In this document: piece by piece, positions 33,690 to 45,898 of the stretch
Position numbering within the stretch: the first letter of the stretch is position 1
Layout of the letters: every line of letters begins with the position of its first letter
Assembly: GCA_026260175.1 (NCBI GenBank)
Contig: JAKCWW010000772.1
Span: 21,522-85,521 of the forward strand
DNA: 64,000 nt
From: Reticulitermes lucifugus
Taxonomy: Eukaryota; Arthropoda; Insecta; Blattodea; Rhinotermitidae
Direction of reading: 5' to 3'
Made by a program: the position numbers and the translations under genes
Notes under the pieces: generated by a model
What the model saw: the letters and a program-made list of their open reading frames with translations, nothing else
The model's database searches: none
Told to the model about the DNA's origin: nothing

Positions 33690-34265
33690 CCAACGTAGAG
33701 ATAAGTTTGTATCAGCAAATGGAAGGGGCTGCAATACCAACCAAAGTACTGGCAACTCCACTTGGGATCAGCAAGAGAAGCTATCAAGAACTGGATTGAA
33801 TGCCAACATCATAATACCTGGAATAATTTACCAGGTCACAGACATGGTAAACTCTTTATTAGTGGACCATGTAAGAAAAGAGCTGATGGCCTACTTAAAC
33901 TGAGCAGGCATAAACTCAGATCAGTAGTTGCATTTCTCACAGGACATGCTCCTGTGAGGATGCACTTGAACATTATGGGCCTTTTTGATGGAGATCCGAC
34001 CTGCAGATTTTGCGGGTCGGAGACTGAAATGTGCACCATATTATTTGTTGTTGCGAGGCGTTGGCTCTTCAATGCTATAAGTTCTTTGGGAAGCTGTTTG
34101 CTGAACCAAAGGATATAAGCATGGCCTCATTGAAAGACCTGTGTCTCTTTGTTAGAAGCACAGGGATAATGAACCAATGCTGATTGGAATGTTTAGGGCA
34201 AGCACAATAAGCCTAAGGCTGCAGTGCATCCGGAGCTAATGCTGACGGGCCCTTGGAAGAAGAAG
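33690..34265 (+). mobile_element. Jockey-like LINE 3' end (RNase H tail and CCHC finger), broken
   Basis: The plus strand reads 'ISGPCKKRADGLLKLSRHKL' 'RSVVAFLTGHAPVRMHLNIM' then 'DPTCRFCGSETE'. This is the tail with a C-x2-C zinc motif found at the C-terminus of Jockey-clade reverse transcriptases. A frameshift follows the Cys motif; in the next frame 'VHHIICCCEALAL' continues it. Ends near the AAGAAGAAGAA run at 34259-34267. Confidence 0.7.
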
Positions 34266-35199
34266 AACTCCACTTGGGATCTGTCACTTTATGAATGACT
34301 TGCTATGTCCATGCAAGATAATTATGGAATTTCATCTTGTTAGTTCTAGGGGGTTTTGACAATAAACAGTGTACATTTAGTATTACTTGGTTCATGGGCT
34401 TTATCCATCATTTTGTGTTCAGAAACATTTGTGGGAACTGGATCTATTTCTGGCTTCTGGTGAAAGTTTAGGGAGGCATCCACGTAGTCACGTCCAACAG
34501 ATCTTTTTCAGTCACTGGACAACATTAAGTCAGTTAATTACCTCTTGTCTATACACCTAGTAGTAGGTTCTGTCAGTGGGAGATAAAAGGAGTGTACGTT
34601 TCTGGCATTCCTCCAAAACATCATTGTCACTATATAAAAGTACATGGTGTTGCCTTAGAAGACAATGCAAACAAGACCACCATGAAAGCAAAAGTATAAT
34701 ATCTCAAGTAGTTATTTTGAACATTAGCGGGTACATTCATATGTATTATGTAGCAAATGTCTTGGAAATTAAGTTCCGAAGTGAAACGTGAACATATCTT
34801 CATAATGTGCTTAATTCCAAAATGAAGTAATTTGTGTTAAGGTTCAGAAATTGTTTCTTGTAGGTACAGGGAGCTGGAAATGGACATGCTACATGATGGA
34901 ACATTACAGTTTTTCATTAGAGTCACATTACCAGAAATCCATTTGTATGCAGGCCACATTAATTTTTTTCATGACTAGTGTTGAAGCATGGCATGTTATT
35001 ATAAAACATGGATCTTATTTTAGCAGTGATACACATTCCAATATGATAGTGCTTGGCAGTGGTAGCAATGGGCACGTGGTTAAGCCTTACTGGCATGTGC
35101 TAGCTAATTATTCTTGGGGTTGGAGAGGTTATAATAGGGTGTAGGAGCAGGGACTCTTGCAGGAACCTTTTTAAAGGATTAAAAATTTTATATCACAGT

Positions 35200-35905
35200 A
35201 TATATTTTCTTTACTGTTATTTATAAATAATAATAAAAAGCACTTTATTACAAATTCAGAAAATCACAATTTACATACCAGAAGGAGTAATAATGTTCAT
35301 TTACACCAAGTAAACCTGGCTACTTTTCTAAAAGGTGTTTGTTATTCAGGTGTTAAAGTCATTAATAACCTTCCACAAGATATTAAAAACGTTTCTGACA
35401 ATACCAAAGATTTAAAAGAATTTTAAAGCATTTTTTTAACCACACTTTTTATACATTGGATGAATACCAGATGATACATGTGGTAGATAATTAATCCTAA
35501 TAATAATTCTAACGACAATTCAAATTTTAATCCATTCTAATCTTAATTTAATTTTAACTTAAATTTTAATTTTAGATTTAAAATTTGATTGACCCTTCAA
35601 TTAAATTTCTTTTGGATTTGTTTTGATTATGCATTATCTGCGATGTCTGAATATTAAACTTACACTTGTGACTTACTTGCTTGTCTGTTTCATCATTGGT
35701 CTCATTTTAATTCTAACTATGTCGTGCCTCTTCTCTTGATGTATTGCACGTAACTTTGACTAATATGACATACTAGATAATCTGTGAATATGACTATACA
35801 TTGTACTTCTATTGTGTATATTGGACTAATTCTACATCCTGTCGGCTGTTGTAACCCTTGTAAGGATCTACTGAATGAAAATAAATAAATAAAATATAGA
35901 TATCA
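35200..35905 (+). mobile_element. CR1/L2-like LINE 3' end
   Basis: About 35315-35425 encodes 'TFLKGVCYSGVKVINNLPQD' then 'IKNVSDNTKDLKEF', the extreme C-terminal peptide found in many LINE reverse transcriptases of this type. A long T/A-rich 3' UTR ends in AATGAAAATAAATAAATAAA at about 35876-35895. Degraded by stops. Confidence 0.6.
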
Positions 35906-37659
35906 GGTGAACGGCATGTTGGACAACCTGGTGCTGGACAGTTCTGTTACCTTTGGGCAGTAGTGTGTACAGATTACTCCTAGTGTGTACACAGATTCTC
36001 GGTACCTACTTAGTCACGTTTTCACGGAACGGAAACCACCTGGGCTAGTGCCTACTGCGATGAGAAACTCCGCACTTACCACCACAGATTACCACAGTTC
36101 ATTAGAATCTGGATGGTGGTATGGACTATATCCGTGAAATTGACGATTCGTGATTCGTAGTAGTTGTAGATAGATGATCAATGGTTGTAGGTATCTGTTT
36201 AATATTATCATTTCGCTGCTAAGATGTGTGAATGAATATTTCAGTAATCGAGACTGCATTTTACAATTCTGAAGGAAGTAGCAAGGTAAGGTACATGATT
36301 GCAACGTATAAAGCAGTTCGAGATCTAAAGACATTTCTGATGTATGTTGAGGTTATTTCCATCTCAAGGGCGGAGTCTTTTGTACGATCTTTCATGTGCA
36401 TACGTAAGTAGTAAGTTTCAGTAAGGGAGGCATGAACTCCGACATATGTCATATAAAATATTCTTTATAAGAAGTTAAAGAGCTGGAAAGTCGCGAGAGG
36501 AGTGCCTTACTATAGGTGTTTTTATAGTGATGAAATAATATTGAATATACCTTTTCTTAATTATTTCCAAAATAAGGAGGTGTCGATATGGAAAAATACT
36601 TCTCAGTTTGGTTCAGACCACTAATTACCAATAAATATCCAGATATTGTCTATGATTAATTGCAGTGAATGGATTATGTACCATTCAGTTTTGCTACTTT
36701 TAGGCAGCCACACATATAACATTATAATTGTATATACATTATTATTGTAGTCTTAGAGGAGTAGAGTTAGTTTATTTCAGTTTATTATTCATCCATTTCA
36801 ATCAAGCATCTGATGTAGGGCATGTCAGTTTTATTCAGTCACAGTTTACACCTAATTAAACATAATCTTGTTAAGATATAAATTTATACCCACAATATAT
36901 AAACTAATACATGACAACTCTTCTGTCACCCATAGACTAATATCAGCCACATTTAACATGACATATTGCTCCACTGAATAAAATGTATGCTGTAACAGAA
37001 GGGATGTTGACTCCCTTTTAAAGAACTTGTTCCTGTACAGTTATTTTATATGGTTAGGTACTTTCCCATATAATTTAATCTGCATATTCACTTTTTGTAA
37101 AAACAGATCTGTGTTACAGAACTGAACACAGAGATCGGTTCCCCCCCCCCCATGTTATAAATATGAACTTCTAAATTCTACTCCAGTAGGTAATTTGATA
37201 TGTCTCAAAGTTAATTAATTCAGTATGAAGTGTTGTGTGTCAGTGTATGTTCTGGCATGACTTCATAGCATACCTGAAGATCAAGACATTAAATTCTTGA
37301 GTATTCCAGATCTAAGGAAAGCAACACATTTATTGGAATATTTTTGTAATGTGAAGGCAGGTTGTATCAGTTACATTATAATGGTTTGTGAAGGACTAAA
37401 AAAATGTAATTGAACCCTAAATTCAGTGTCAGGTTAGGGCAGGGGTGCACAAATTTTGTACAAATCTAAGAGCCACCTTAAAATTCTAGGTTCCGGAAAG
37501 GTGACGTGAAGCGAGTTCCATACTGAGGACTCACAAATATTGTGCTACTATACAGAATTTAGTCAATAGAGGGACCTGGTGCCTGTGATTTGTGCTGCCT
37601 TGGGTTAGGGAGAGGGGTGAACAGAGTACAGTATGTCAGATTTAAGAGTGTCAGAGTAG

Positions 37660-37800
37660 TGACTATGAAGGTTACAGTCTTTTCATATGTGGCACCATGT
37701 AGTCTGATAGAAATTTACTGGTTTTTTGGAGGAAATTTCTGCCTCCACTACAGAGCATCATCCCAGGAGATGGTAACCTTTAAGTGTATATGTGGTTATC
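37660..37800 (+). repeat. 'FSYVAPCSLIEIYWFFGG' interspersed repeat
   Basis: Reads 'VTVFSYVAPCSLIEIYWFFG' 'GNFCLHYRASSQEM', clearly related to the fragments at 22500-22800 and 45200-45320. Element class unknown. Confidence 0.55.
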
Positions 37801-38343
37801 ATATTTTAAAGTTATGATGTGAATTATTGTGCTTATTTTCAAAGCCCTTCTCTGTCACAACATATATTATACAGAATTAAACATAGTAAGACCATTATTT
37901 ATTGCTACACATTTAGTTTCTATTGATTCTGCCTGACTAGGTGTTGTAACTTAACCTAAACACTTTTCATTGTAGCTGTCATTTGCTTGATATTTAGACA
38001 AATTATTCAATGTAAAGTTGTGTGGGTATAGAACAGTGTTTGAATGATAAAAATTACCACCACACTTACTTTTGTACCATTCAGACAGATCACATTTTAT
38101 GAATGCACCTGTGTTAAGGATCAGAATTCATGACTGTCAATTATATTTTTTTGTAAACCATCTGTCACTACTTTCCTTCATTTTGACCTTGAAGAAAGAG
38201 GCAGTAAATTTCTTTGAGGGGGAGTAAGTTTTATCAAATCAATGTGCTACATATAGAAGACTGTACACTGAGTGTGGAACACTGAAAATTTCAAGTCTTG
38301 TAAAGAACAAATTATGTGATTAACATTATCACTTTCTAGACAG

Positions 38344-38462
38344 GTGTCATGATAGACAAGAAGGATGAGACGAGTGCACCATCAAGTAGTAGTGCAGATC
38401 TGACAAGTCCTGCAACTCGCTTAGCACAGTCTCACCAATTGCTGCAGCTAACAGCATGCCAA
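38344..38462 (+). CDS. NCOA4-like exon with start codon
   Basis: Acceptor TCTAGACAG at 38343; five untranslated bases, then ATG 38349-38351; donor CAA|GTGAGT at 38462/38463. It encodes 'MIDKKDETSAPSSSSADLTS' then 'PATRLAQSHQLLQLTACQ'. The frame is open back to the acceptor, so extra upstream coding sequence cannot be excluded. Confidence 0.7.
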
Positions 38463-41400
38463 GTGAGTTCTCTTACTTCACAGTAAAGCATTTACCAGTT
38501 TGTAGATAAAGATCTAGACTTTCACTTCCTGGAAATTGCAGACATAACTGCAAATGTGTGTGTGTGTGTCATAGGTAACATGCTGTAGAGCACACACTCT
38601 TTTACTTCAAATTATGCGCTTCCCCACCATGTCTTTATGCTTGTGCTTTAGATCACCTTTTTGGGGATGGAAATAACCTATTTGTGTGACATTTTGAATT
38701 TTTGTTTTATGTACATTTATGTTAATGCTGAAGATGGCTGCAGTGTAGGTGAAATGCATTTGTGTTCCACACTGTAGACATAAATGTGTCACAGTTACTG
38801 TTCATAGTAAACATGACAAATGGAAAATGTTTTTTTTTCAAGTCTTTCTGTTTTTAAACACAGTGTGCAGGCTGTTATATGGTGTTATTTCATCGAGTAA
38901 GAATCCGATAAACTGTATGCTTCACAAGGATTATTTCTCGTATGTTGCTATTAAATAGGCCAACCTTATTCATTTCCATAGAAAATTCATTGATAAAGTG
39001 GAGCTTAGATGCAGCTTTGAGTAGAGCTGGAGGATTGTCACATGGGTGGAGTATGGGAAAGGACAGAAATATCCATATTTGCAGTTTTGTCATGAGCCAT
39101 CATATTTTTGTAATTAACACAAAATAATGTTTATGCAGAATTTGTAATTATAGTGATGATATAGATCCACAGGGAATTTCATATGCCTAGCAGTAATGGT
39201 TGCTAATTAAGTGGCGGTTTTGCATTGTTCGATACTGTTACTTTGTGTTCCACATAATAAAAGTAATTTTAAGAGAGGATTGAACTGTGGTGATCGTGTT
39301 GATGAAGTTTTGGGGTTTACAAATGATGGAATGGCGTCTGGGATAGCGTAGTTGTTATAGCAACTTTCTATGGGCTGGATGGTCCAGGGACTGAATCCTG
39401 GTGGAGGCCAGATTTTCCATGGTTGTCCTGACTGGCCCTGAGGCCCACCCAGCCTCCTGTACAATGGGTACCCCGTCTGTCATGGGAGTAAAGCAGCCAC
39501 AGCGTGATGCTGACCACCTACCCCTCTCTAGCACCAAGGTTGTGAATGGGTTGAAGTTATACCTGTGCCTTCTCTTTGTGCCTGCATAGGCAAATCATGG
39601 GGTGGCCTTGACCTTTTACCTTACAAATGATGGGATGTTTCTTGATTAGCTGGGAGGCTATTAGTTTCCCAAGAATGGCTCTGCTTCGTAGACTTTGTTA
39701 ATGTCCAGTGATAACTGCATACTTTCCAAACATGTCACTGTACAGAATTTATTATTTCCCTTGTCTTTGTTGGAGGTCCAATCAAAGCTTCGTGGAACAT
39801 TTGCTAGGCTGACTGAAGCCTTGCAGTCTCGTGAGAAACAGCTTTTGCGACAAGTTGAAGTTCTTCACAGTCAGCAGAGAGCTTTGTTGCAGTCACAGAA
39901 CTCTGTCCCTACCAGCTGCATCATGTAAGTTCTCCTTCAGTGCTAGTTGTAGTGAGAATTAAAATGCTCTTATAGATCAAACTTACTGTGTGGTATAACT
40001 CACACAATGCTTGCAGTCTGGGGTACACTTTATCAGTGTCCCAAATTTTTTAGTGAGAAATTTCATAATGTTTATTGTTTACCAAATATTGTTAGGGTGA
40101 TAAAATGAAGGAGGATGAGGTATATAGGTGGCATGATAAATGCATACAAAATTTTAGTTACAAAATCCAAGGGGAAGCATCCTATGTATATATGAGAGGA
40201 TAATATTAACCTGGATCTTAAAGAGTGAGGTTGTAGATTAGATTAGACGTGTCAAGATAGACCAGTCCATGTTCTCTCAGGATATGCTCCTCTGCCTTGG
40301 GTCAGAATCTTCATCTGTACTGGGCCTTGCTTTCTGTACTCCAGCTCAGGTAGTCCAACTTGAAATGTCCTTCCTGGGTTACAAGGTGGTGACCATTCCT
40401 GTTTAAAGGTTCTGATTTTTACACTGTCACCAGTCATATCCCAACATGTAAACTGCTTTATCAGATGTGCTGACTGATGGTTTCTTTGAGTCATTGACCT
40501 CTGACAACTGGGATTTTCTGTCTTTTGACTTCATGGCAGAGTATTTTACAAGGACTATACTGCAAACCACTTCCTTTTGTCCCCCAGTTATGTACCAAAA
40601 GTCGTGTAGCTGTTACTTGGTGGATAGACAAATGGTAGGCCACCATTTGTGCTTGGAAATGGGCTCTGTGATACTTTCATTTCCAGCCCATTGTGACTGT
40701 GACGTTTTTGAAGTACCCCCAGCTTGTGTTTGTAGTCTTTCCGAGTCCATTTGTTGAGATGTGTGATACAAACTGCAGTGAATTTGGGTTAATGCAATTA
40801 TGCCTCCATACCTGGCATCTATGTTAGCTGTGCTAACATTATACATTAGGCAGATGTCAGCAGACTTATTTTTCATCTATTTGTGATTCTGATAATTATG
40901 ATCCTGCACCTTGTGTGTTAAAGGCAATGTAGAAACATTGTTGCCTCTCTTGTTCAGTCACAGACTCATATGATACACCATTCACTTTGAATGAACCTGT
41001 CACAGCATTAGAATGTTTCACAAAAGGACCCATAACCAAATGCTGTCTCACCTTCCCCATACAGGGAAGGAGTTTCTACCGTACATATACAACCATACAT
41101 GGGCAGAGAACTCAGTTCCAGGTGCCTGGAGAGAAGCAACAGTTATCCTGATTTTGATACTTGTCAAGGATTAGTGTCTCACATCTGTAGTTCTTGTGAG
41201 TGGACGTTCATGTAACGTATAGGAAACTAGTGCCTTATCTGAATACTGGAGAGTGGAATTTATCCCCAAGAAAATGGATTGCACAAGGATCAGTTTTAAG
41301 TATTACCTTGTTTGCAACTGTCATCAATGGAATGGTTAACGCAGTTGACCCATCTGTCTGTGCCAGTATCATTATTGTCATCATTAGTTTCACAGCATCA

Positions 41401-44400
41401 GTCAGATTCAATTTTGATCAGGTATTGTATTATTATCAGTAGACCCTTGCCTATTCTCCCTAGGTATATCATTTGTTCTTCCTGCAGCCTGTATACACAT
41501 GAGAGGTATAACATTTGTGTGGCCTCTTGTCAGTATTTAATGTGTGCTGATGAGTGGCTTGTTCAAGATTGCGTTGGGTGTGCATCTGTTTGTGAAGACC
41601 AGGTCTTCTCCTGATGTCTCCATAGTTATACTGGTATCTGTGTGGCTGAACTATGTTTCATATACCTATCTTTCCGTTTCATTCTGCAGCACTTACAGCA
41701 GTGTCACATACTCTGCACAGGCTCCCTAAGTGCCTTGCAGAGTCTCCATGGGTATATGCTGAACCAGCTGTGTGTAGCAGCACTTGTTAGCAGAGACTCT
41801 GACATATCCCTTACCATGTTCCACATCCATATCCTGTGTTGCAGAATATACAGCATGACATTCTTAAATGCAGCACGCATGACAAGTCTGTTAATTAAGT
41901 GACCCTCTTTTATATAATTTTAAAATTCTTAACCTTTCAGATTTATTATTATTATTATTATTGTTATTATTATTATTATTATTATTTGTCACCTTTATAC
42001 AGGGTATTTACAATTATATACCTGAAACAAACCATGTTTATAGGGGTATAGTGTTGCACCTATTCTGTAGTTAGAATTTATGGCACATGTAGCCCTATTT
42101 CCCATGTTAAATCTTTTGTACTTTTACATTAGTACTTTCCGAAGTATGTGTGCAGTGCCCAATATGGATATTTTCTGTAGTTCCTTTATTTCATGCTTTC
42201 CCACTATGTGGCTCAGGTATTTTCTGAATGATTTTGAGATGGTTCCAGTTGGCCCTATTATTATTGGTATCACTTTTGTTTGTACATTCCACATGTGCTG
42301 TATTTCTATTGTAAGGTCTTCATAATTTAGAATCTCCTCAGCTTCTTTCTTAATCACATTTCTGTCTCCTGAAATTGCAGCATCTATTAGCATGCCAGAT
42401 TGTTTGTCATTATCCTGGATTATTATGTCTGGTTTATTGCTAGGGATGGTTCTGTTGGTTTGCGCTTGTTGATTCCATAATAGGTTGCCTTACCGTCATA
42501 ACTTGTTTCTACTGATTTTGGTACATGCATATACCAGTGTTGTTGTTGTTATTAGTGCTTTACACTTTTATTTTCCCCTTACCAGTCAGGCCACTTTACA
42601 GCCTAACATATATGTGTAAATATGAATTTTGTCCAGGGCAGTGTGTATATTCATGTATGTTTTGAAATGTAATTTTATGTAAGTACCAATAGCCACAAAT
42701 GCTGACTTGCCTTTAAACCCACTCCAGTGAGCTCATACAACTGGATTTAACTGTCTGAGGATTGGGTCCAATGTGGTGGGATCTTGTGAACATGGTGATG
42801 AATCTTTCAGTTTCCTAGTTTGGCTGGGAAGGTTCTTTTTAGCTGAGCGACAGTGGACATCTCTAGAAGGACCGTACTCCGTGGAGTTAATGATATAGTT
42901 TGGGCCCGTGATTTTCTTTCTCTGAACGTGTCTCTTCTTCAGTAAAGCAAGTAGTTATCTGTGTGCTGTTGCTGATTCTCTGGTTCTGTCACTGGAAAAG
43001 GTCCATCAGTACCCACTTTATAGCAGTTGGATGTTCTGCTTAGCTGTTCTGGATAGCATAATAGAGACAAAAGTCCTAACAGCCCAGCCATCCAGTCCAT
43101 AACCAGTCACTTTATTAACTAAACTTTCGTGGCTTCCAAATTCAATGTAACTTATTGATGCAAGATTAGCTACTGATATCACAGAAGCATGCCATTGGAC
43201 CCCCTTCCTTTTCTGCTACCAGAAGAGGGAGAGAGGTAGGCTGGCATGGAGTTAGTCGCTGTTGTGGATTGTGTGTTTCAGTGGAGATGCACATAGATCA
43301 ATACCTCAAATTACTTTGAATCTGGACCAAGAGGAATATTTGTGTGAGAGCATTTTATCCTTTGGAAAAGTTGATGTAGAAGGAGGAAATCTGGTTGCAA
43401 TTGAAGGAAATGTGGCTCCATTCTCTGTCCCATACAGGTAAAAATAAAACTTTAAAATGTAAATTATGTGTGCATAACATGGAGGTAAGATATATGTGGC
43501 AAAAATGTAGAAACCATTGTAGCTCTGGTGTAGTAAAAGAATGTAGAACACTCCTGCCACCGGGGAATAATAATCCACTGTATTAAAACCTTTGATAAGT
43601 CCATCTTTTTGTAGGTCTTCCAGCGTTCATCTTTTCTGCTACTAAAGCAGACTTCGGAATACAATTTTTGTGTTACAAGGTCATAGAAATACAGCTATTG
43701 CAGAGCAGTCAGCATCACTGACCCGTAAATGACCCATGTTTGCATACACAAACACAAAAAAAATGCCCCTAGAAATTCATTCTATATATGTAGGCAACAA
43801 GGAAATTTACTGCATTTTTAAGACATGCTACATAATAACTGTTTTATTTTCCAGAAAGTGCTGTTTATTTCATAATTTTATCTTTTTCTGTTCAAATAAT
43901 ACATTTGCTATAAACCATGTGCAATAATTTAAATACCAACCTGGCCATTTAAAAATTAATACAGTGTAGGGTTGGTAGTGTCAAGGATGGTGCAGCCGTC
44001 ACCCCCCCCCACCCCTTCACCCATTAAGTAATGAAACAAACAGCAGATGTCCTTTATATGTACTAGTATTTTTTTTTTTTTTTGCACAGATTTAAACTGT
44101 ATTGCAAAGTTCCTCATATTTTGCAGATATGAAAATATTTCTAGGCATGGAAAGAGAAGACTGTGCCTAATTTTAATATATTACTTTTATATTTAAATTA
44201 ATAATGAAGTTGTGTTAATAATCTGTTTATTGGTTACATGATCATTCTTGGTGTACCCATTGTGTGGTGTGCTTTGCTTCACATTGTTATTTAGTCAGCG
44301 ATAATGACCAGTTTATAGTTGATATAAATATAGATGTAAAGTACAAATCGTGTGCAAAGCTTATCATTCCATGTATGTTAAATGAGAAAGCTGGACCAGA

Positions 44401-45866
44401 AATCTGTTATGAAGAGCAGTCGGTGTAAAAATTGGGTCACAGAAGGAGTTAACGTACAGACAGTGGGCTCATTAGTATAATTGTAGAATTGATTTACTAT
44501 GATGTCATATACAACCCAGTACCTAGTATTTAACTGTTTGTTTGATGCTAGTTTTGGCAAATAGGGCTTGTGATCTTGAGGCAAAAGTACCTTTCATCTA
44601 AAATATAAATTTACAAACATGATATTTTGTTCTGTATCACAGAGTTAGGAACAGTACTTGGTAAGATAATAGGTAACTGCAGAAGTGATAAATCAGATAC
44701 CTACAGCATGATGCAGAAATTTAATTATCACAGAGCTTTTGGTGAGGATGAGAAATTGAATTACTGCTAATTTCTATATGCTTTAGAGTTGAAGACTACC
44801 AGGATGCAAATGAAGACCATGTGTGCCTGTATAAACCCCTCTCAAATCACTCAACACCTCAGCAGCAAGTTGTTCAATTTAGCTTTGCCCCACGTCTGAA
44901 GGGATTTAACGATGTACAGCACTTACAGGTGGAAGCTTTGGCCACTCCAGAGTCTACACTTGTGAATGTGAGTCTTGTACCCAGTCACATAGACTTTCTG
45001 AAGAATGTATAAAATCTGATGTGAACCATGCAGCTTTATGCTATGCACAAGATACCATGCATACAAGTACTAGCAGTTATGACCTTATTTTATTTGGTGT
45101 TTGAGATCGGTGAAAGAAACATGTTGTATCTTGTAAGATTTGAGATTTTCACAGTGTTGTTGGTGAAGATTGAAGTTTCTAAAATATGACACCATGTTGA
45201 TTGGTATTTAGTTTTCGACGTCAGGGGAGCTTGCTGCCTCTGAAACATCAGTAACTAATTACCGATCACGGTAGCATTATATCCCAGAACAGTTTACATC
45301 TTCATGGTGTACCATCTCTCAGAAGTTAAAGCTACACTTTCGTGGCATTGAACTGTAGGAATTAATGTTATAATATAAATATTCGTACAGGAGAAGATTC
45401 TTTAAATAAGACCCAGGTTGGAAAGGGATAGGAATTAGAACAAAACTTATGTTTATGAGGAGTGACATGTGTTAAATATAAATTGGAATGAAGATGCCAC
45501 CAAACTGCTTGTTTTGGCTCAATTCTCAAAAACAGTAAAGAAACTGTGGCATGTGTACTACCACAATAGATGTTTTTTTTAATTCAAGGAACATTATCAT
45601 CTTCAGTGCCACTGTTGAACTGAGAACTGGTGTTGTGACAGCTCATATTGACTAATGCATGCTGAAGTGTGGTGTTCTTAAGAGTATCAGTGATCCTTCA
45701 CAGACTTAGAAATTGCATTTCTTTATGGCAGGGATTCCAGGTCACAAGAAACTTCTGATGGATCATGAGCCCCCAAAATAATTTGGCTTGCAGATTTTTG
45801 TTTTCAGCAATGTGTTTATGAAAAATAAGACTAGAATTTGAGCAGTTGTGTCTAAATTTGTTATAC

Positions 45867-45898
<32 letters not shown>

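Larger units (their letters stand above)
27628..38343. other. intergenic region between spermine synthase and the NCOA4-like gene
   Basis: Starts with the 3' UTR of spermine synthase and must contain the promoter and 5' UTR of the NCOA4-like gene, neither delimited. Recognised contents are the MITE with nested SINE (29402-29912), the Jockey-like tail (33690-34265), the CR1-like LINE end (35200-35905) and the unnamed repeat at 37660-37800. The part at 30000-33600 shows nothing I recognise beyond a GT/CA microsatellite near 33066-33098; a 99-codon frame at 31080-31379 has no family resemblance. Confidence 0.7.
39925..43281 (+). other. NCOA4-like intron 2
   Basis: 3.4 kb. Contains two LINE relics (41040-41420 plus, 42060-42540 minus) and an ATT microsatellite (41940-41986). 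The stretch 40230-40880 has overlapping frames on both strands but no recognised product. Confidence 0.75.

Noticed and set aside
40252-40494. 80-codon minus-strand frame in an NCOA4-like intron
   Set aside because: Overlaps frames on the other strand; could be an old retroelement but no motif identified.
41940-41986. Regular short repeat that could be mistaken for an array
   Set aside because: Plain ATT microsatellite; no spacers, so not CRISPR-like.
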